From positions 2,550,300-2,614,299 of the forward strand of contig NZ_CP150634.1 in the NCBI RefSeq assembly GCF_038051925.1: DNA of 64,000 bases, written 5' to 3'. The notes under the pieces are model-generated. The model was not told the origin of the DNA and did not search any database. It saw nothing but the letters and a program-made list of their open reading frames with translations. This stretch comes from Methylotuvimicrobium sp. KM2 (lineage in GTDB: Bacteria > Pseudomonadota > Gammaproteobacteria > Methylococcales > Methylomonadaceae). This document shows positions 10,088 through 18,944 of this stretch, in pieces (the first letter of the stretch is position 1; each line of letters begins with the position of its first letter). The position numbers were made by a program, and so were the translations under genes.

Positions 10088-10441
10088 TATATACCCGTCG
10101 TAGATCAAAATTCAGCGCCTAGGTGTCCGCTAAAGGACGCCGTGAACCCAGCACCTAAATCCAGCACCTAAATTCCATAACCGATTGGCTATGTTTAATA
10201 TCATGACTAATTTAGGTGCTGGATGAATTCCATAGATCTTTGGCAATGATTCAAAATCATGGCTTATTTAGGTGCTGGATGCATTACGCAAGATAGCTAG
10301 CATATCCAAAAGGCTTAGGGATTTAGGTGCTGGGTGAATACGTCCATGTAGGCTCTATGCCAGCTCCATGCGATCAAAGCCTTTATCTGACACCCAGGCG
10401 CCTCCTCTGGCACTGCTGAAATTTGAAGTGTGAAAGGTATA
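10088..10441 (-). repeat. Family A repeat, copy 2, interrupted by a family B array
   Basis: A reversed family A copy: TATACCCGTCGTAGATCAAA at the left, TTTGAAGTGTGAAAGGTATA at the right. Its core is split at TGAA (10143-10146, repeated at 10335-10338) by a three-unit family B array. This fills the gap between the GGDEF-EAL gene and the cytochrome gene. Confidence 0.85.
10147..10334 (-). repeat. Family B array, three units, nested in family A
   Basis: 188 bases bounded by CCCAGCACCTAAAT and ATTTAGGTGCTGGG. Five copies of the ATTTAGGTGCTGG motif (two inverted at the left, three direct) are separated by different spacers of about 40 bases. TGAA flanks both sides. This is the longest of four such insertions in the window. 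Confidence 0.8.
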
Positions 10442-10496
10442 AAACAACTTCTTATCCTTTGGCGCGATATTGAAAAAGGTACAGATTAACTATTGC

Positions 10497-11291
10497 TTAT
10501 TCGGTCTCGATCTTTTCTTTTTTCATATGTTTTAGATAAGTAACGATCGCCTCCGCTTGCTGCCGATCAAGAATCATTTCAAAAGACGGCATTTTAGTGC
10601 CCGACCGGTAAGCAGGCGCATTAAGAATAAAGCCGGCCAACTCCGCTTCGATAAAATATTCGGTAATGTTTTTCGGAACATTGAGTTCCGGCCCAACCTG
10701 ACCGCCGGACAAATTAACCGAATGGCAACGAATGCAATAAGTCGAAAATAAATTGAAACCGGCACGAATATCATCGGCTTTTTTGGCCGGCGCAGCTGCG
10801 CCGAAATAAGTCGAAGCCGGTTGCAGCGAAATCGCTGCCAATTGAAACGGCCATGGATAACGCCATTTGTCTAGCCCTTGCTTAGGCCAAACCAAATAAA
10901 ACGGCGCCGGCGTTGTGGTTTCTTTGCCGAATTTGAATGTCATCCATTTTTGCCCCGACGGCGCTTCGACATCTCGAAACGCAATATAGCCTTGTTCCGA
11001 CATTGCATCCGCCAACGCCATAGAAACGCTGTAACCATCTTTGGCAGTAAACACGAGCACCCTATCCTTAGCTGTTCGATCGGCTTCAGAAAAACGACTC
11101 AAAATTTGCGCTAGCGGAATCGCTTCGTATTCTTTAGCGGTTTTATAAACCGGATCTTCCTTGATTTGAATACGTTTTACTGTAGTCAGATCGATACCGG
11201 AGAGCTCAATTGTCGGCCACTCCTCCGCAGATACCGAATTCGACTGAAAAATTGCAATCAGTAAAAATAAAAAAAACTTTAATCTAGTCAT
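10497..11291 (-). CDS. Exported c-type cytochrome
   Basis: A 264-residue periplasmic protein: signal peptide (about 1-22, ending SVSAEEW), an N-terminal domain of about 130 residues resembling the molybdopterin-oxidoreductase fold without clear cofactor residues, then a class I cytochrome c domain with the heme site CIRCH (about residue 186) and a distal Met in GTKMPSFEM. A single-heme electron carrier or sensor subunit is likely; the partner is unknown. Its ATG overlaps the end of the upstream sensor kinase gene by 8 bases, so the two are translationally coupled and may form a redox-sensing pair (inference). Confidence 0.85.
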   Translation of the reverse strand: MTRLKFFLFLLIAIFQSNSVSAEEWPTIELSGIDLTTVKRIQIKEDPVYKTAKEYEAIPLAQILSRFSEADRTAKDRVLVFTAKDGYSVSMALADAMSEQGYIAFRDVEAPSGQKWMTFKFGKETTTPAPFYLVWPKQGLDKWRYPWPFQLAAISLQPASTYFGAAAPAKKADDIRAGFNLFSTYCIRCHSVNLSGGQVGPELNVPKNITEYFIEAELAGFILNAPAYRSGTKMPSFEMILDRQQAEAIVTYLKHMKKEKIETE

Positions 11292-13869
11292 AATCGAAAC
11301 AGTGAATTAGTTGGTTTAATTGGTTGGTATCGATAGGCTTCGTTAGATAATGATCGAAACCGGCATCGAGCGCTTCTCTGATTGTTTGTCGATCGGCATA
11401 TGCACTAATTGCGATCAATTGAATATCATTGTTTTCTTGTCTGAGCAATCTTACCAGTTCGATTCCGTTCATAACAGGCATATTCAGATCGATAAAAGCG
11501 ACTTTGTAATGATATTTGTGAATCATATTCAAGGCGTCGACTCCGTTGTCAACGCAATCGACCGCACAATCTTGCTTCAACAGTAACTGTTTCAGCAGTA
11601 TTAAATTAATTTCATTATCATCCGCGATTAAAATCTGTAATTTACCGAAATGTTTATTGTAGGGAACGACTAAACCGGAAGTTTTAGCAGCTTTTACAGA
11701 ATCGGTTTTCAGGGGTAGATTCACTGTAAAAACACTGCCGCTCCCCTGCTCGCTTTGCACCGAAATACTACCTTGCATGAGCTTGATCAACTCCTTGCAT
11801 ATAGCCAAACCAATGCCAATACCTTCCTTGTAAAGCCCTTTTCCTCTTAATTGAATAAAAGGGGAAAAAATCAAGTTGAGATGCTCATTAGCTATGCCGC
11901 ATCCGGTGTCCGCTACCGTAATAATCAACTGATCGCGCTGATACTCCGTCGTCAATATAACGCGTCCGCGATCGGTATATTTAATTGCGTTATCCAATAA
12001 ATTAGCAATTATTTGACGCAAGCGTTTTTGATCGCCATGAAGAAATTGCGGCAAATTATGTTGATTATGAACAAACGCTAATTGTTTTTCAGCGGCCTTT
12101 AACCTAAATAACTCAACAATGTCATTAATAAGGCTTACAAAATCGAAGCGCTCTATTACAAACTTAGTTTTATTACTTTCAATTGCGGCAATATCAAGAA
12201 TATCGTTAATCAGCGTTAATAAATCTTCGCTACAATGACTAATGATATTGACTTGCTGTTTTTGCGCTTCAGGAATTTCCGGCGATTTTTGCAATAATTG
12301 CGCGAATCCCATGATACCGTTCAGCGGTGTACGCAGTTCATGACTAATTTTTGCCAAAAACTGACTCTTAGCTTCATTAGCGGTTTCAGCCGCCTGTTTG
12401 GCACTCAGCAACTCCGCAGTCCTTTCACTGACGACCAATTCTGTTTTGACATGCCGACCGGTTAGCATTAACAACCCGGCGCCAAGCAAACTAGAGAATA
12501 ACAGGCCGCTTATCAAAAACCACCACATCGGCCAGTGAAAATGGGCGTAAACCGAGCTATGGTCTTGATAAAAATAAAACTGCCATTCCTGATTGCCCAA
12601 TAACAACGAATATTTACGAAAGTCATTGTGTAAATGATCCTTGGTATTACTATAAATAATGCTGTAACCGGATTCGGAATCGGAACCGGTAATCGCAAGG
12701 TAAACTCCTCCTGTATTGAGCCCCTTAAATGCCTGTCGGATCATGCTTTCGGTAGAAACCGTGCTTGACAAAATACCTATAGGAGTTTGTGGATTTACTT
12801 TCGTTGACCGATAAATCGGTAACAGGAAATGAATATGTCCCTTAGCGGGTTCAATAATCGCTTTTATCAATGAATCGGAACTTTGAAGACGAGCAAATTG
12901 ATCGAGCCGCCGCTCCGACAACTCTAGCGGCACCGAAATTGACTCATCTCGATGCTCGCTATAGACTGGATACAATTTAAAGCGAGACTTCTCTTTTATG
13001 AGATAACGCTGCCAACGGATGGATTGTATTTCAGGAAATTCATCAAAACCATGTCGAGCCGCCAATTCAAAATCATCAGGCCTAACAGAATTGTCGCCGA
13101 TAAAAAGATTGCCGGTTGCATAAACAATTCGCTGGTGCTGCTTGATTCGATGCTTAAGCGCCTCGGCTAACATTAGCGATTGATTTTCGAAATCCTGATC
13201 ATGCTGTTTGCGATCGAGTTTTTGCACATAAAAGAAAAAACCGATAATCAGCATAAAACTTAACAATAAAGGAATTCCGACTGGAAAGAAGCGTTTACGC
13301 CAAATCGACTTAGGGCTGGCAAAAACAATCAGCAGCAAAGGCGTAAACACAAAAACGCCGATACTGTCGCCAACTCATTTGATAATCCAATTAATGGGGA
13401 TTTCCGAAGGCTCAAGGACTCCGATCAACGCGAGTGCTGTAACATCTAATGTTGCGGGAATCGAACAACTCACCGGCCCGCCGAATAATAAAAAGAGAAT
13501 GATATGTTTGTCTTCCAACAAAACACTGGGGAAACCGATCATACGACCGATTAAATATCGACCGGTTAAAGCACTGACCGAGGCACCGATTGCCGAGACT
13601 AAAGAAACGGCCAACATATTGTCGTCGAAACCAAATGTTAGAGCGGAAATAAAAAAATTGCCGATAAAGATTCCCGGCCAAACCCGATTGCCAAGAAGTA
13701 AAAGCAACCCTAACGCAATACCTGCGGAAGGCCATACCGCACTTGCTGGACCGGGGGGTAAAGTCAATTCGAGGCCAAGTAATCCAAACACAAAATAGAG
13801 AAGTCCAACCAGTATCATCAGCGAAACGGATTGCCCAAAATCGGCAAGAGATAAACTACTAGGTCTCAT
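11284..13869 (-). pseudogene. MASE1-CHASE hybrid histidine kinase, interrupted by an in-frame TGA
   Basis: Read through one TGA (13375-13377) this is an 861-residue hybrid sensor kinase. Domains in order: MASE1 membrane sensor (about 1-200), CHASE domain (about 220-390), a helix (about 440-460), HisKA with KISHELRTPLNG, HATPase_c (NLLDNAIKYTD; DTGCGI), and a C-terminal receiver with the phospho-acceptor in FIDLNMPVMNG. The frame does not change at the stop. Upstream is a 164-residue MASE1 piece (TTG/ATG at 13869), downstream a 688-residue piece that could restart at GTG 13350. The stop replaces a Trp: the GGDEF-EAL paralogue at 6787 reads WWLGDCIGIVVFTPL where this gene reads K-stop-VGDSIGVFVFTPL. 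It may be a recent nonsense mutation, a sequencing error, or a gene expressed as two pieces. It overlaps the cytochrome gene by 8 bases. Confidence 0.85.
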
Positions 13870-14000
13870 TTTTTTGTTTACAGGACTTGATTTTTTTTTG
13901 TTTAATTAAAAAAAGTGTTACGTCTCGGGCCTAACTATTCACGGCGTCTTTTGTAATATGGTACCTAAAAAGCGTTGTAATTATTCATTCCCCTGGCAAT

Positions 14001-14110
14001 TATCGTTCCCACGCTCTGCGTGGGAATGCCTGAGTACCGCTCCAGCGGTACGAGACGCTAGAGCGTCTCAGTCTTCATTCCCACGCTGAAGCCTGGGAAC
14101 GATAGGGGGG
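14001..14110 (+). repeat. Family F palindromic repeat, copy 1
   Basis: TCGTTCCCACGC..GCGTGGGAATGCC with further inverted pairs (ACCGCTCCAGCGGT; GACGCTAGAGCGTC), closed by GAAGCCTGGGAACGATAG. Related copies are at 31495, 48559 and 50240. Confidence 0.75.
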
Positions 14111-14185
14111 AGACGAATAATTACAAAGGGTTAGATAGTTATAGCTTCGACCGCGAAAAATGTAAGCGTTAATGTACGGATTCAA

Positions 14186-14339
14186 TTAACCCAGTCTTAA
14201 CATTATTCGAACATAAGCTTTTGAATATTCAAATAAAGTTAATATTATGGCACTACAAATCCATTTTTGGCATGTTTTTTAATCCATATGATTTAATGAT
14301 ATAGACCGTAGGAACTATATTTGTTAAGGCTGGGTTAAG
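14186..14339 (+). repeat. Family I repeat, copy 1
   Basis: About 154 bases with inverted ends TTAACCCAGTCTTAA and TTAAGGCTGGGTTAA. The interior is A+T rich and shares long stretches with the second copy at 31326 (GCATAAGC..TTGAATATT; AGACCGTAGGAACTA). Together with family F it fills the 540-base gap before the YihY gene. Confidence 0.75.
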
Positions 14340-14407
14340 GATTTCGTCTAACGAATATCGTTGCTCTTTTAATTTTAACTCATATCATAAATATCCCCCC
14401 TAATCCC

Positions 14408-15715
14408 TTGAACATCATTAAATTCATCAACGAAGACATCTGGAGAATTCAAGAGCATTCGTTGAATCGCTATGAAGCGTACGGATTGCACGCCTTGAAA
14501 ATCTTATTGCTATCTGCAAAAGGCTTCATCCGCGACCTTTGTATACTTCGTTCCACGGCTTTAGCTCTTTATACATTACTATCGATTGTACCGGTTTTTG
14601 CAATGCTATTCGGCGTCGCAAAGGGCTTCGGTTTCGAACGAATTCTAAAAGAGAAATTGCTGGAGCAAGTCCCGGAACACGATACGATGATCGTGCAATT
14701 GATCGGTTTTGCCGAGAACATGCTGGAGAATGCAAAGGGCGGCGTTGTGGCGGGAATCGGGGTGATTTTTTTGTTCTGGACGGTCATCAAGGTTATCGGA
14801 TTCATTGAAGCATCGTTCAATGCCATCTGGCAAATCGATAGCGACCGGTCGTTGAATCGTAAGCTCAGCGATTACCTGTCCTTGATGTTTCTCGCACCGA
14901 TACTACTGATAATTTCCAGTAGCATTACGGTTTTTTTGAAAACGCATGTCGGCTGGCTATTAGAGATCATGCATTTACCCGATTTCGGCGCAAATCTGGT
15001 ATTGCAACTATTAGGATTGTCTCCCCTGGTTATCATGTCGGCGTTATTATCGTTCATATACATTTATATTCCGAATCATAAAGTCAAGCTAAAACCCGGA
15101 TTAATCGCAGGCATTTTGGCCGCTATTGCCTATCAGACTTTTCAATGGGCTTATCTCACCTTGCAATTCGGAGTTTCGGAATACAATGCAATATACGGCA
15201 GTTTTGCGGCCTTGCCGCTATTTATCCTATCGTTACAAATCGGCTGGATGATTGTACTATTCGGCTGCGAAATCGCGTTTTATTTACAAAATTTCACCGA
15301 GTTCAAGGAAGATAAAAAATACAGCGAACCGAGCCTAATCATACAAAAGGCCTCGGCATTAAAGATGATGCAATTGATGATTCATGCATTTACCGAAGAA
15401 GCGCCACCCTTGACAGAAGGCGAAATCAGTAAACGGCTCAGACTTCCGATTTCAGTTGTTAGAGCGGTATTAATAAAACTGAAAGATGGCGGTATCGTTA
15501 TCGAGCTAAACCGGGAAGAAGACGAAGAGACGGTATTTCTTCCGGCGGTCGACAGTCACCGGCTTGATGTAGCTCGGGTCATCAAATCGCTGGAAGAGTA
15601 TGGTCAGCATAAACTCCCGGACATTCAAGGTATCGAAGATTGCTTGAAGTTGATCGAGGAATCCGAAAAGTTACTGGAATCCAGTAAAATCAACACATTA
15701 GTCAAGGATATTTAA
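14408..15715 (+). CDS. YihY/UPF0761 family inner-membrane protein
   Basis: A 435-residue protein with about six transmembrane helices in residues 30-300, carrying family motifs such as STALALYTLLSIVPVFAMLFG and SFAALPLFILSLQIGWMIVLFG. The C-terminal 130 residues are soluble and look like a winged-helix domain (LTEGEISKRLRLPISVVRAVLIKLKDGG). This family was once called ribonuclease BN, which is now considered wrong; its function is unsettled. TTG start at 14408. The PilZ gene follows after 85 bases. Confidence 0.88.
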   Translation: MNIIKFINEDIWRIQEHSLNRYEAYGLHALKILLLSAKGFIRDLCILRSTALALYTLLSIVPVFAMLFGVAKGFGFERILKEKLLEQVPEHDTMIVQLIGFAENMLENAKGGVVAGIGVIFLFWTVIKVIGFIEASFNAIWQIDSDRSLNRKLSDYLSLMFLAPILLIISSSITVFLKTHVGWLLEIMHLPDFGANLVLQLLGLSPLVIMSALLSFIYIYIPNHKVKLKPGLIAGILAAIAYQTFQWAYLTLQFGVSEYNAIYGSFAALPLFILSLQIGWMIVLFGCEIAFYLQNFTEFKEDKKYSEPSLIIQKASALKMMQLMIHAFTEEAPPLTEGEISKRLRLPISVVRAVLIKLKDGGIVIELNREEDEETVFLPAVDSHRLDVARVIKSLEEYGQHKLPDIQGIEDCLKLIEESEKLLESSKINTLVKDI

Positions 15716-15800
15716 GTAAAAAATACCTTTTTCTGGCAATCCTGCGGTCTTTTGACTATGATTTCCGAAAATCATCAATATTCTGCTAGGAAATAAAACC

Positions 15801-16070
15801 TTGTCTACATCCAACGATAAGAGAATTCATCCGCGATTAATCCATCGGGCCCCCGTGCTGGTCATTATTCCCGCTTCAGGCAAAACCGAACGATTACAAA
15901 TGCAGGATTTTTCGGTCGGAGGTGTATTCATCAATTGTCTCAACGAAACATTGCCGCAAATCGGCGACGAAATACAAATCCAAACCTTGGAAATCGAGGA
16001 TGCTCCGGTTTTAGACGTCAAAGTCGTAAGAGTCATACCTCAAAAGGGCTTTGCGGTTGAGTTTATGTGA
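15801..16070 (+). CDS. Single-domain PilZ protein
   Basis: An 89-residue PilZ domain, a cyclic-di-GMP receptor. The N-terminal arginine box (KRIHPRLIHR) and the DFSVGGVFIN motif that contacts the ligand are both present. There are no extra domains, so it probably acts by binding a partner. The TTG start is supported by AGGA seven bases upstream. It fits functionally with the cyclic-di-GMP enzyme at 6787. Confidence 0.85.
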   Translation: MSTSNDKRIHPRLIHRAPVLVIIPASGKTERLQMQDFSVGGVFINCLNETLPQIGDEIQIQTLEIEDAPVLDVKVVRVIPQKGFAVEFM

Positions 16071-16188
16071 AAACGATAATCCTAAATTCAGCGGTTTATC
16101 CATGAAGGACATGAAATTCATAAAGAATTTCAAGAAATAACCTAACGTTCATGAAGGCCTGGCAACCACCCCGGAAAATGAAAGTGGG

Positions 16189-16435
16189 AGAGGGTGCGGT
16201 TACTCGCCCGACAGGACGCCGTGAACCCAGCACCTAAATCCAGCACCTAAATTCCATAGGTCTTTGGCAATGATCAAATGCATGGCTTATTATAGGTGCT
16301 GGATGAATTATCCAAGATGATTAACCATGACCAATAGGTTATGGAATTTAGGTGCTGGGTGAATACGTACATGTAAGCTCGAGGGCGGCTATCCCTGCCG
16401 CCGACGCCTGCCGATTGAGCAACCGCATCCTTCTC
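16189..16435 (-). repeat. Family C repeat, copy 2, interrupted by family B
   Basis: Reverse orientation: GGTGCGGTTACTCGCCCGAC..GACGCCG at the left and CCGCCGACGCCTGCCGATTG..CCGCATCC at the right. The core is split by a two-unit family B array flanked by TGAA (16222-16225 and 16360-16363). Confidence 0.8.
16226..16359 (-). repeat. Family B array, two units, nested in family C
   Basis: 134 bases bounded by CCCAGCACCTAAAT and ATTTAGGTGCTGGG, with an internal TATAGGTGCTGG separating two different spacers. The first spacer matches one at 10147 and the reverse complement of the one at 50091. Confidence 0.8.
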
Positions 16436-16671
16436 GGAACCGGTATTGCCTCAGCAGAGTTTTGTATATCGAAAAATTAGATAATAAGACTGACTCCATG
16501 AATTTTACAGTAAAAATTATCGCTGACCTTTCGGCTGATGAAAATTTATGCGCAACCGAATGACAAGAAATTATATTAACTTCCTATTCTTCATGATCTT
16601 CATGGTTAAATGCTTTTTCTAGAATAATCGAAAGTTCCAGCGTTGATGAAATTTAAGTTTCAGAGTCAGTG

Positions 16672-17754
16672 TTATTCATCGCCTCTCAAACGCAACCAAC
16701 TTTTTCTGAATAAATGAGGAATCAGTAGATAAAAAGGCATTCTTAACCAATGCGAACGGATATACAGCAACCAACGAGCTAATCCGGTCCACCGGTCGCC
16801 GCAGCTGGCATGATTCGGCATCAAAGCTCTCAAATATAAAAAGTCCATGAAGTACCGATGAAAGCGCCCCTTCAAAAAACCCTCAGATTCATGTAACACG
16901 TTTTCCGGGATCGGAGTGTCCAATAAAGCGTGGGTATAGCGTAAAGCATAGTAAAGCGGAATGCGTTGATTAAGTTCATCGGCTCTGAGCAGCAATTTAT
17001 CCCAAAAACCGCTTTTTTCCGAGTGCTGTTGGATCAACGAATCCAAATCACATAAATCCCTGAAACCGTGATCCAATTCGCCCTCATGAAACAAATGGGA
17101 AGCACTGTGTAACACCCTGTCTTCCGGAGCCAACACCCAGCAATTTCTATCTACCACCTTCACGCAATTCGACAATAACTTAGCGGAATCGGGAGAATAT
17201 CGACAGGTTTTAGGCAAGATATTATGGTGAACATCAAGCGTAGTTTGGCGCTTTAAATGCCGCATCGGCGGAATTTCGTGCATCCATTGCCGGTAATATT
17301 TTTGATCGTAGGCATCGAGCGTCGTTGTCATCCAGCCGTCTTTGATCAAAGCCCGTTCGACTTCCGGTAACTTGTCTTCGGCAACCAAAATATCGATGTC
17401 CGAAAATACCCTACAATGCGCCGCTTGATCATCGGCTAATCGGTAAGCGGCACCTTTCAAATAGACGATAGGAATGTCCAAAAAACTTAAGGCCGACTGA
17501 ATACACTCTATTTCCCACGTCAACGAAAGTTCAAAACGGTCGGCATGAATCAAGGCCGACTCTAAATGAACTCGCGGTTTGACGGACACGCTATCGAAAA
17601 TCCCTGCGTCTTTTAACCGCCATGCCAACCGGGCCAACATATCTGCGGCACGGGCTTGACGAATCAGCATTTCCCACTGCGCCGTGTTCAAATCGTCGGC
17701 GACGCTAGGTTTAATGTAAACGCGATTCAACACGAATTTCGAAATCGCTTGCAT
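16672..17754 (-). CDS. Nucleotidyltransferase family protein (NTP_transf_5 type)
   Basis: A 360-residue protein of the uncharacterised nucleotidyltransferase family. It has the catalytic acidic motif FSDIDILV around residue 115-120, preceded by LKGAAYRLAD. It overlaps the HprK-related kinase stop/start by one base, so the two are co-translated. In known clusters this family travels with a PqqD-like protein and an HprK-related kinase near polysaccharide genes. The actual substrate is unknown. Confidence 0.8.
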   Translation of the reverse strand: MQAISKFVLNRVYIKPSVADDLNTAQWEMLIRQARAADMLARLAWRLKDAGIFDSVSVKPRVHLESALIHADRFELSLTWEIECIQSALSFLDIPIVYLKGAAYRLADDQAAHCRVFSDIDILVAEDKLPEVERALIKDGWMTTTLDAYDQKYYRQWMHEIPPMRHLKRQTTLDVHHNILPKTCRYSPDSAKLLSNCVKVVDRNCWVLAPEDRVLHSASHLFHEGELDHGFRDLCDLDSLIQQHSEKSGFWDKLLLRADELNQRIPLYYALRYTHALLDTPIPENVLHESEGFLKGRFHRYFMDFLYLRALMPNHASCGDRWTGLARWLLYIRSHWLRMPFYLLIPHLFRKSWLRLRGDE

Positions 17755-18707
17755 CAGCCGTGAAATCCATCGAAAAGCCTGACGGCTTCATACAAATCGC
17801 TATATTCGAAAGTGAAACAATCGCATCGGTCGATGGTGTCGCCCAAGATATCGAAACCCAAAGCACCTAAAACGTTATAGTTAAAACAATCTTCAGCGGC
17901 CCGCAACATCGCTTTTCCTTTATCCAGCTCGGTCAACATCGTTTTGGAGCCTTCCCTGTATTTAGGAAATATTAAACGCGAAGGGGTTACAGGTACGGTG
18001 CTTAATTCGACGCTTTGTTTCGGAGGTCGCAGGTGCCCGACGCTGCCTTTAGCCGTGTCTTTGACGATCTGTCCGAATACCGCCGATTCGGAAAACCGGC
18101 GAATAACATCAATCGACTCGTTTTTAAGACTCACCGGTCGAGGAACCGGATAGAGCAAACCCTCTGCCGTCGAAATCAGAGCCATTTCATCCGACAGTAA
18201 ACGCCAGCCGCTTAATATCAGCGCCGCACATAAGGTGCTTTTACCGCTACCGGGGCTACCGGGAAAAATAATGGCTTGACCGTTTTTTTCTACAACAGCG
18301 GCATGTAGGATGAGAAACTGATTGGAATGATTGGCGATGCACCAATTGAGTCCCCATTCGAATAACGCCGACGCTTGTTCGAAAGGCAGCGGCTTGAATG
18401 GAATATGGCCATCGAAAGAGAAAACGACTTGGGGTCGTATAAACCTCCTAAGCAATTGAGGAGGATTTAATGCAACATGAAAATCGGTGAACTGCGCTGC
18501 TTCTGTCAGTTCGTATTCGCCGTAAAGATGGATTAAATGACCGGCAAGATGTCCGATAGAGGATGACAAATTGACATTGAAACCGCCGATTTTAAAGGTA
18601 AGTCCTGACGGACTGCTCAATTGGCTCTTGAGGCTTGGTTTCGAAATGGATAACAGTTTCAAAGCGCGACGTTTTCGTCCGATGGCAAAAGAAATAAACG
18701 ATAGCAT
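17754..18707 (-). CDS. HprK-related kinase A
   Basis: A 317-residue protein related to HPr Ser kinase/phosphorylase. The P-loop FPGSPGSGKSTLCAAL lies near residue 150 and a DEMALI Walker B-like strand follows. Unlike true HprK it is not next to phosphotransferase genes. It sits between a PqqD-like gene (49-base overlap) and a nucleotidyltransferase, the arrangement named the HPr-rel-A system. Related kinases in lasso-peptide clusters phosphorylate the peptide; whether this one modifies a protein or a small molecule is not known. Confidence 0.82.
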   Translation of the reverse strand: MLSFISFAIGRKRRALKLLSISKPSLKSQLSSPSGLTFKIGGFNVNLSSSIGHLAGHLIHLYGEYELTEAAQFTDFHVALNPPQLLRRFIRPQVVFSFDGHIPFKPLPFEQASALFEWGLNWCIANHSNQFLILHAAVVEKNGQAIIFPGSPGSGKSTLCAALILSGWRLLSDEMALISTAEGLLYPVPRPVSLKNESIDVIRRFSESAVFGQIVKDTAKGSVGHLRPPKQSVELSTVPVTPSRLIFPKYREGSKTMLTELDKGKAMLRAAEDCFNYNVLGALGFDILGDTIDRCDCFTFEYSDLYEAVRLFDGFHG

Positions 18708-18934
18708 TCCGATAAGAAAAGATCGAGCGCTTCTTCTAACTCAGCCGACGAATCGAACGCAAACCGTTCCGCAAACATGTCGATGCTTTCCAAACGCGAA
18801 ACGCGCTTTTTAAAAAACGACTCGAGCAACCAGCCGTAATCATTGTCGAACAGATGGGTTTCCCCGGTCAGTGTGTTATAGACCGCACAGGCATCCGTCC
18901 AATATCTAAATTTTAGACGGGATATATTCGACAT
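18659..18934 (-). CDS. PqqD-like peptide chaperone of the HPr-rel-A system
   Basis: A 91-residue PqqD-type protein. It opens with a short beta segment (LKFRYWTDACAVYNTLTGETHLFDND), where the phrase about expressing and storing a value is typical of PqqD/RRE domains, and closes with helices (SSAELEEALDLFLSEC). RRE domains bind leader peptides of ribosomally made peptides. It starts 10 bases after the exported-protein gene and overlaps the kinase gene by 49 bases, so all four genes look like one transcription unit. Confidence 0.75.
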   Translation of the reverse strand: MSNISRLKFRYWTDACAVYNTLTGETHLFDNDYGWLLESFFKKRVSRLESIDMFAERFAFDSSAELEEALDLFLSECYRLFLLPSDENVAL

Positions 18935-18944
18935 CTAAGTCCAA

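Larger units (their letters stand above)
16083..16632 (+). repeat. Family H repeat, copy 1, split by family C
   Basis: The left part (CCATGAAGGACATGAAATTC near 16100) and right part (CTTCCTATTCTTCATGATC, then TGGTTAAATGCTTTTTCTAG near 16580-16625) match the unbroken copy at 29598. Copy 2 of family C lies between them. The stretch 16071-16671 has no gene. Confidence 0.6.

Noticed and set aside
10147..10334. CRISPR-like array: a 13-base repeat with spacers of about 40 bases
   Set aside because: Repeats are short, two are inverted, spacers recur in other loci (sometimes reversed), and the block is flanked by a target duplication inside another repeat; no cas genes are near.
13375..13377. TGA in the kinase read as selenocysteine
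   Set aside because: The aligned paralogue has tryptophan, not cysteine, at this site, and MASE1 proteins have no selenocysteine; a TGG to TGA change is simpler.
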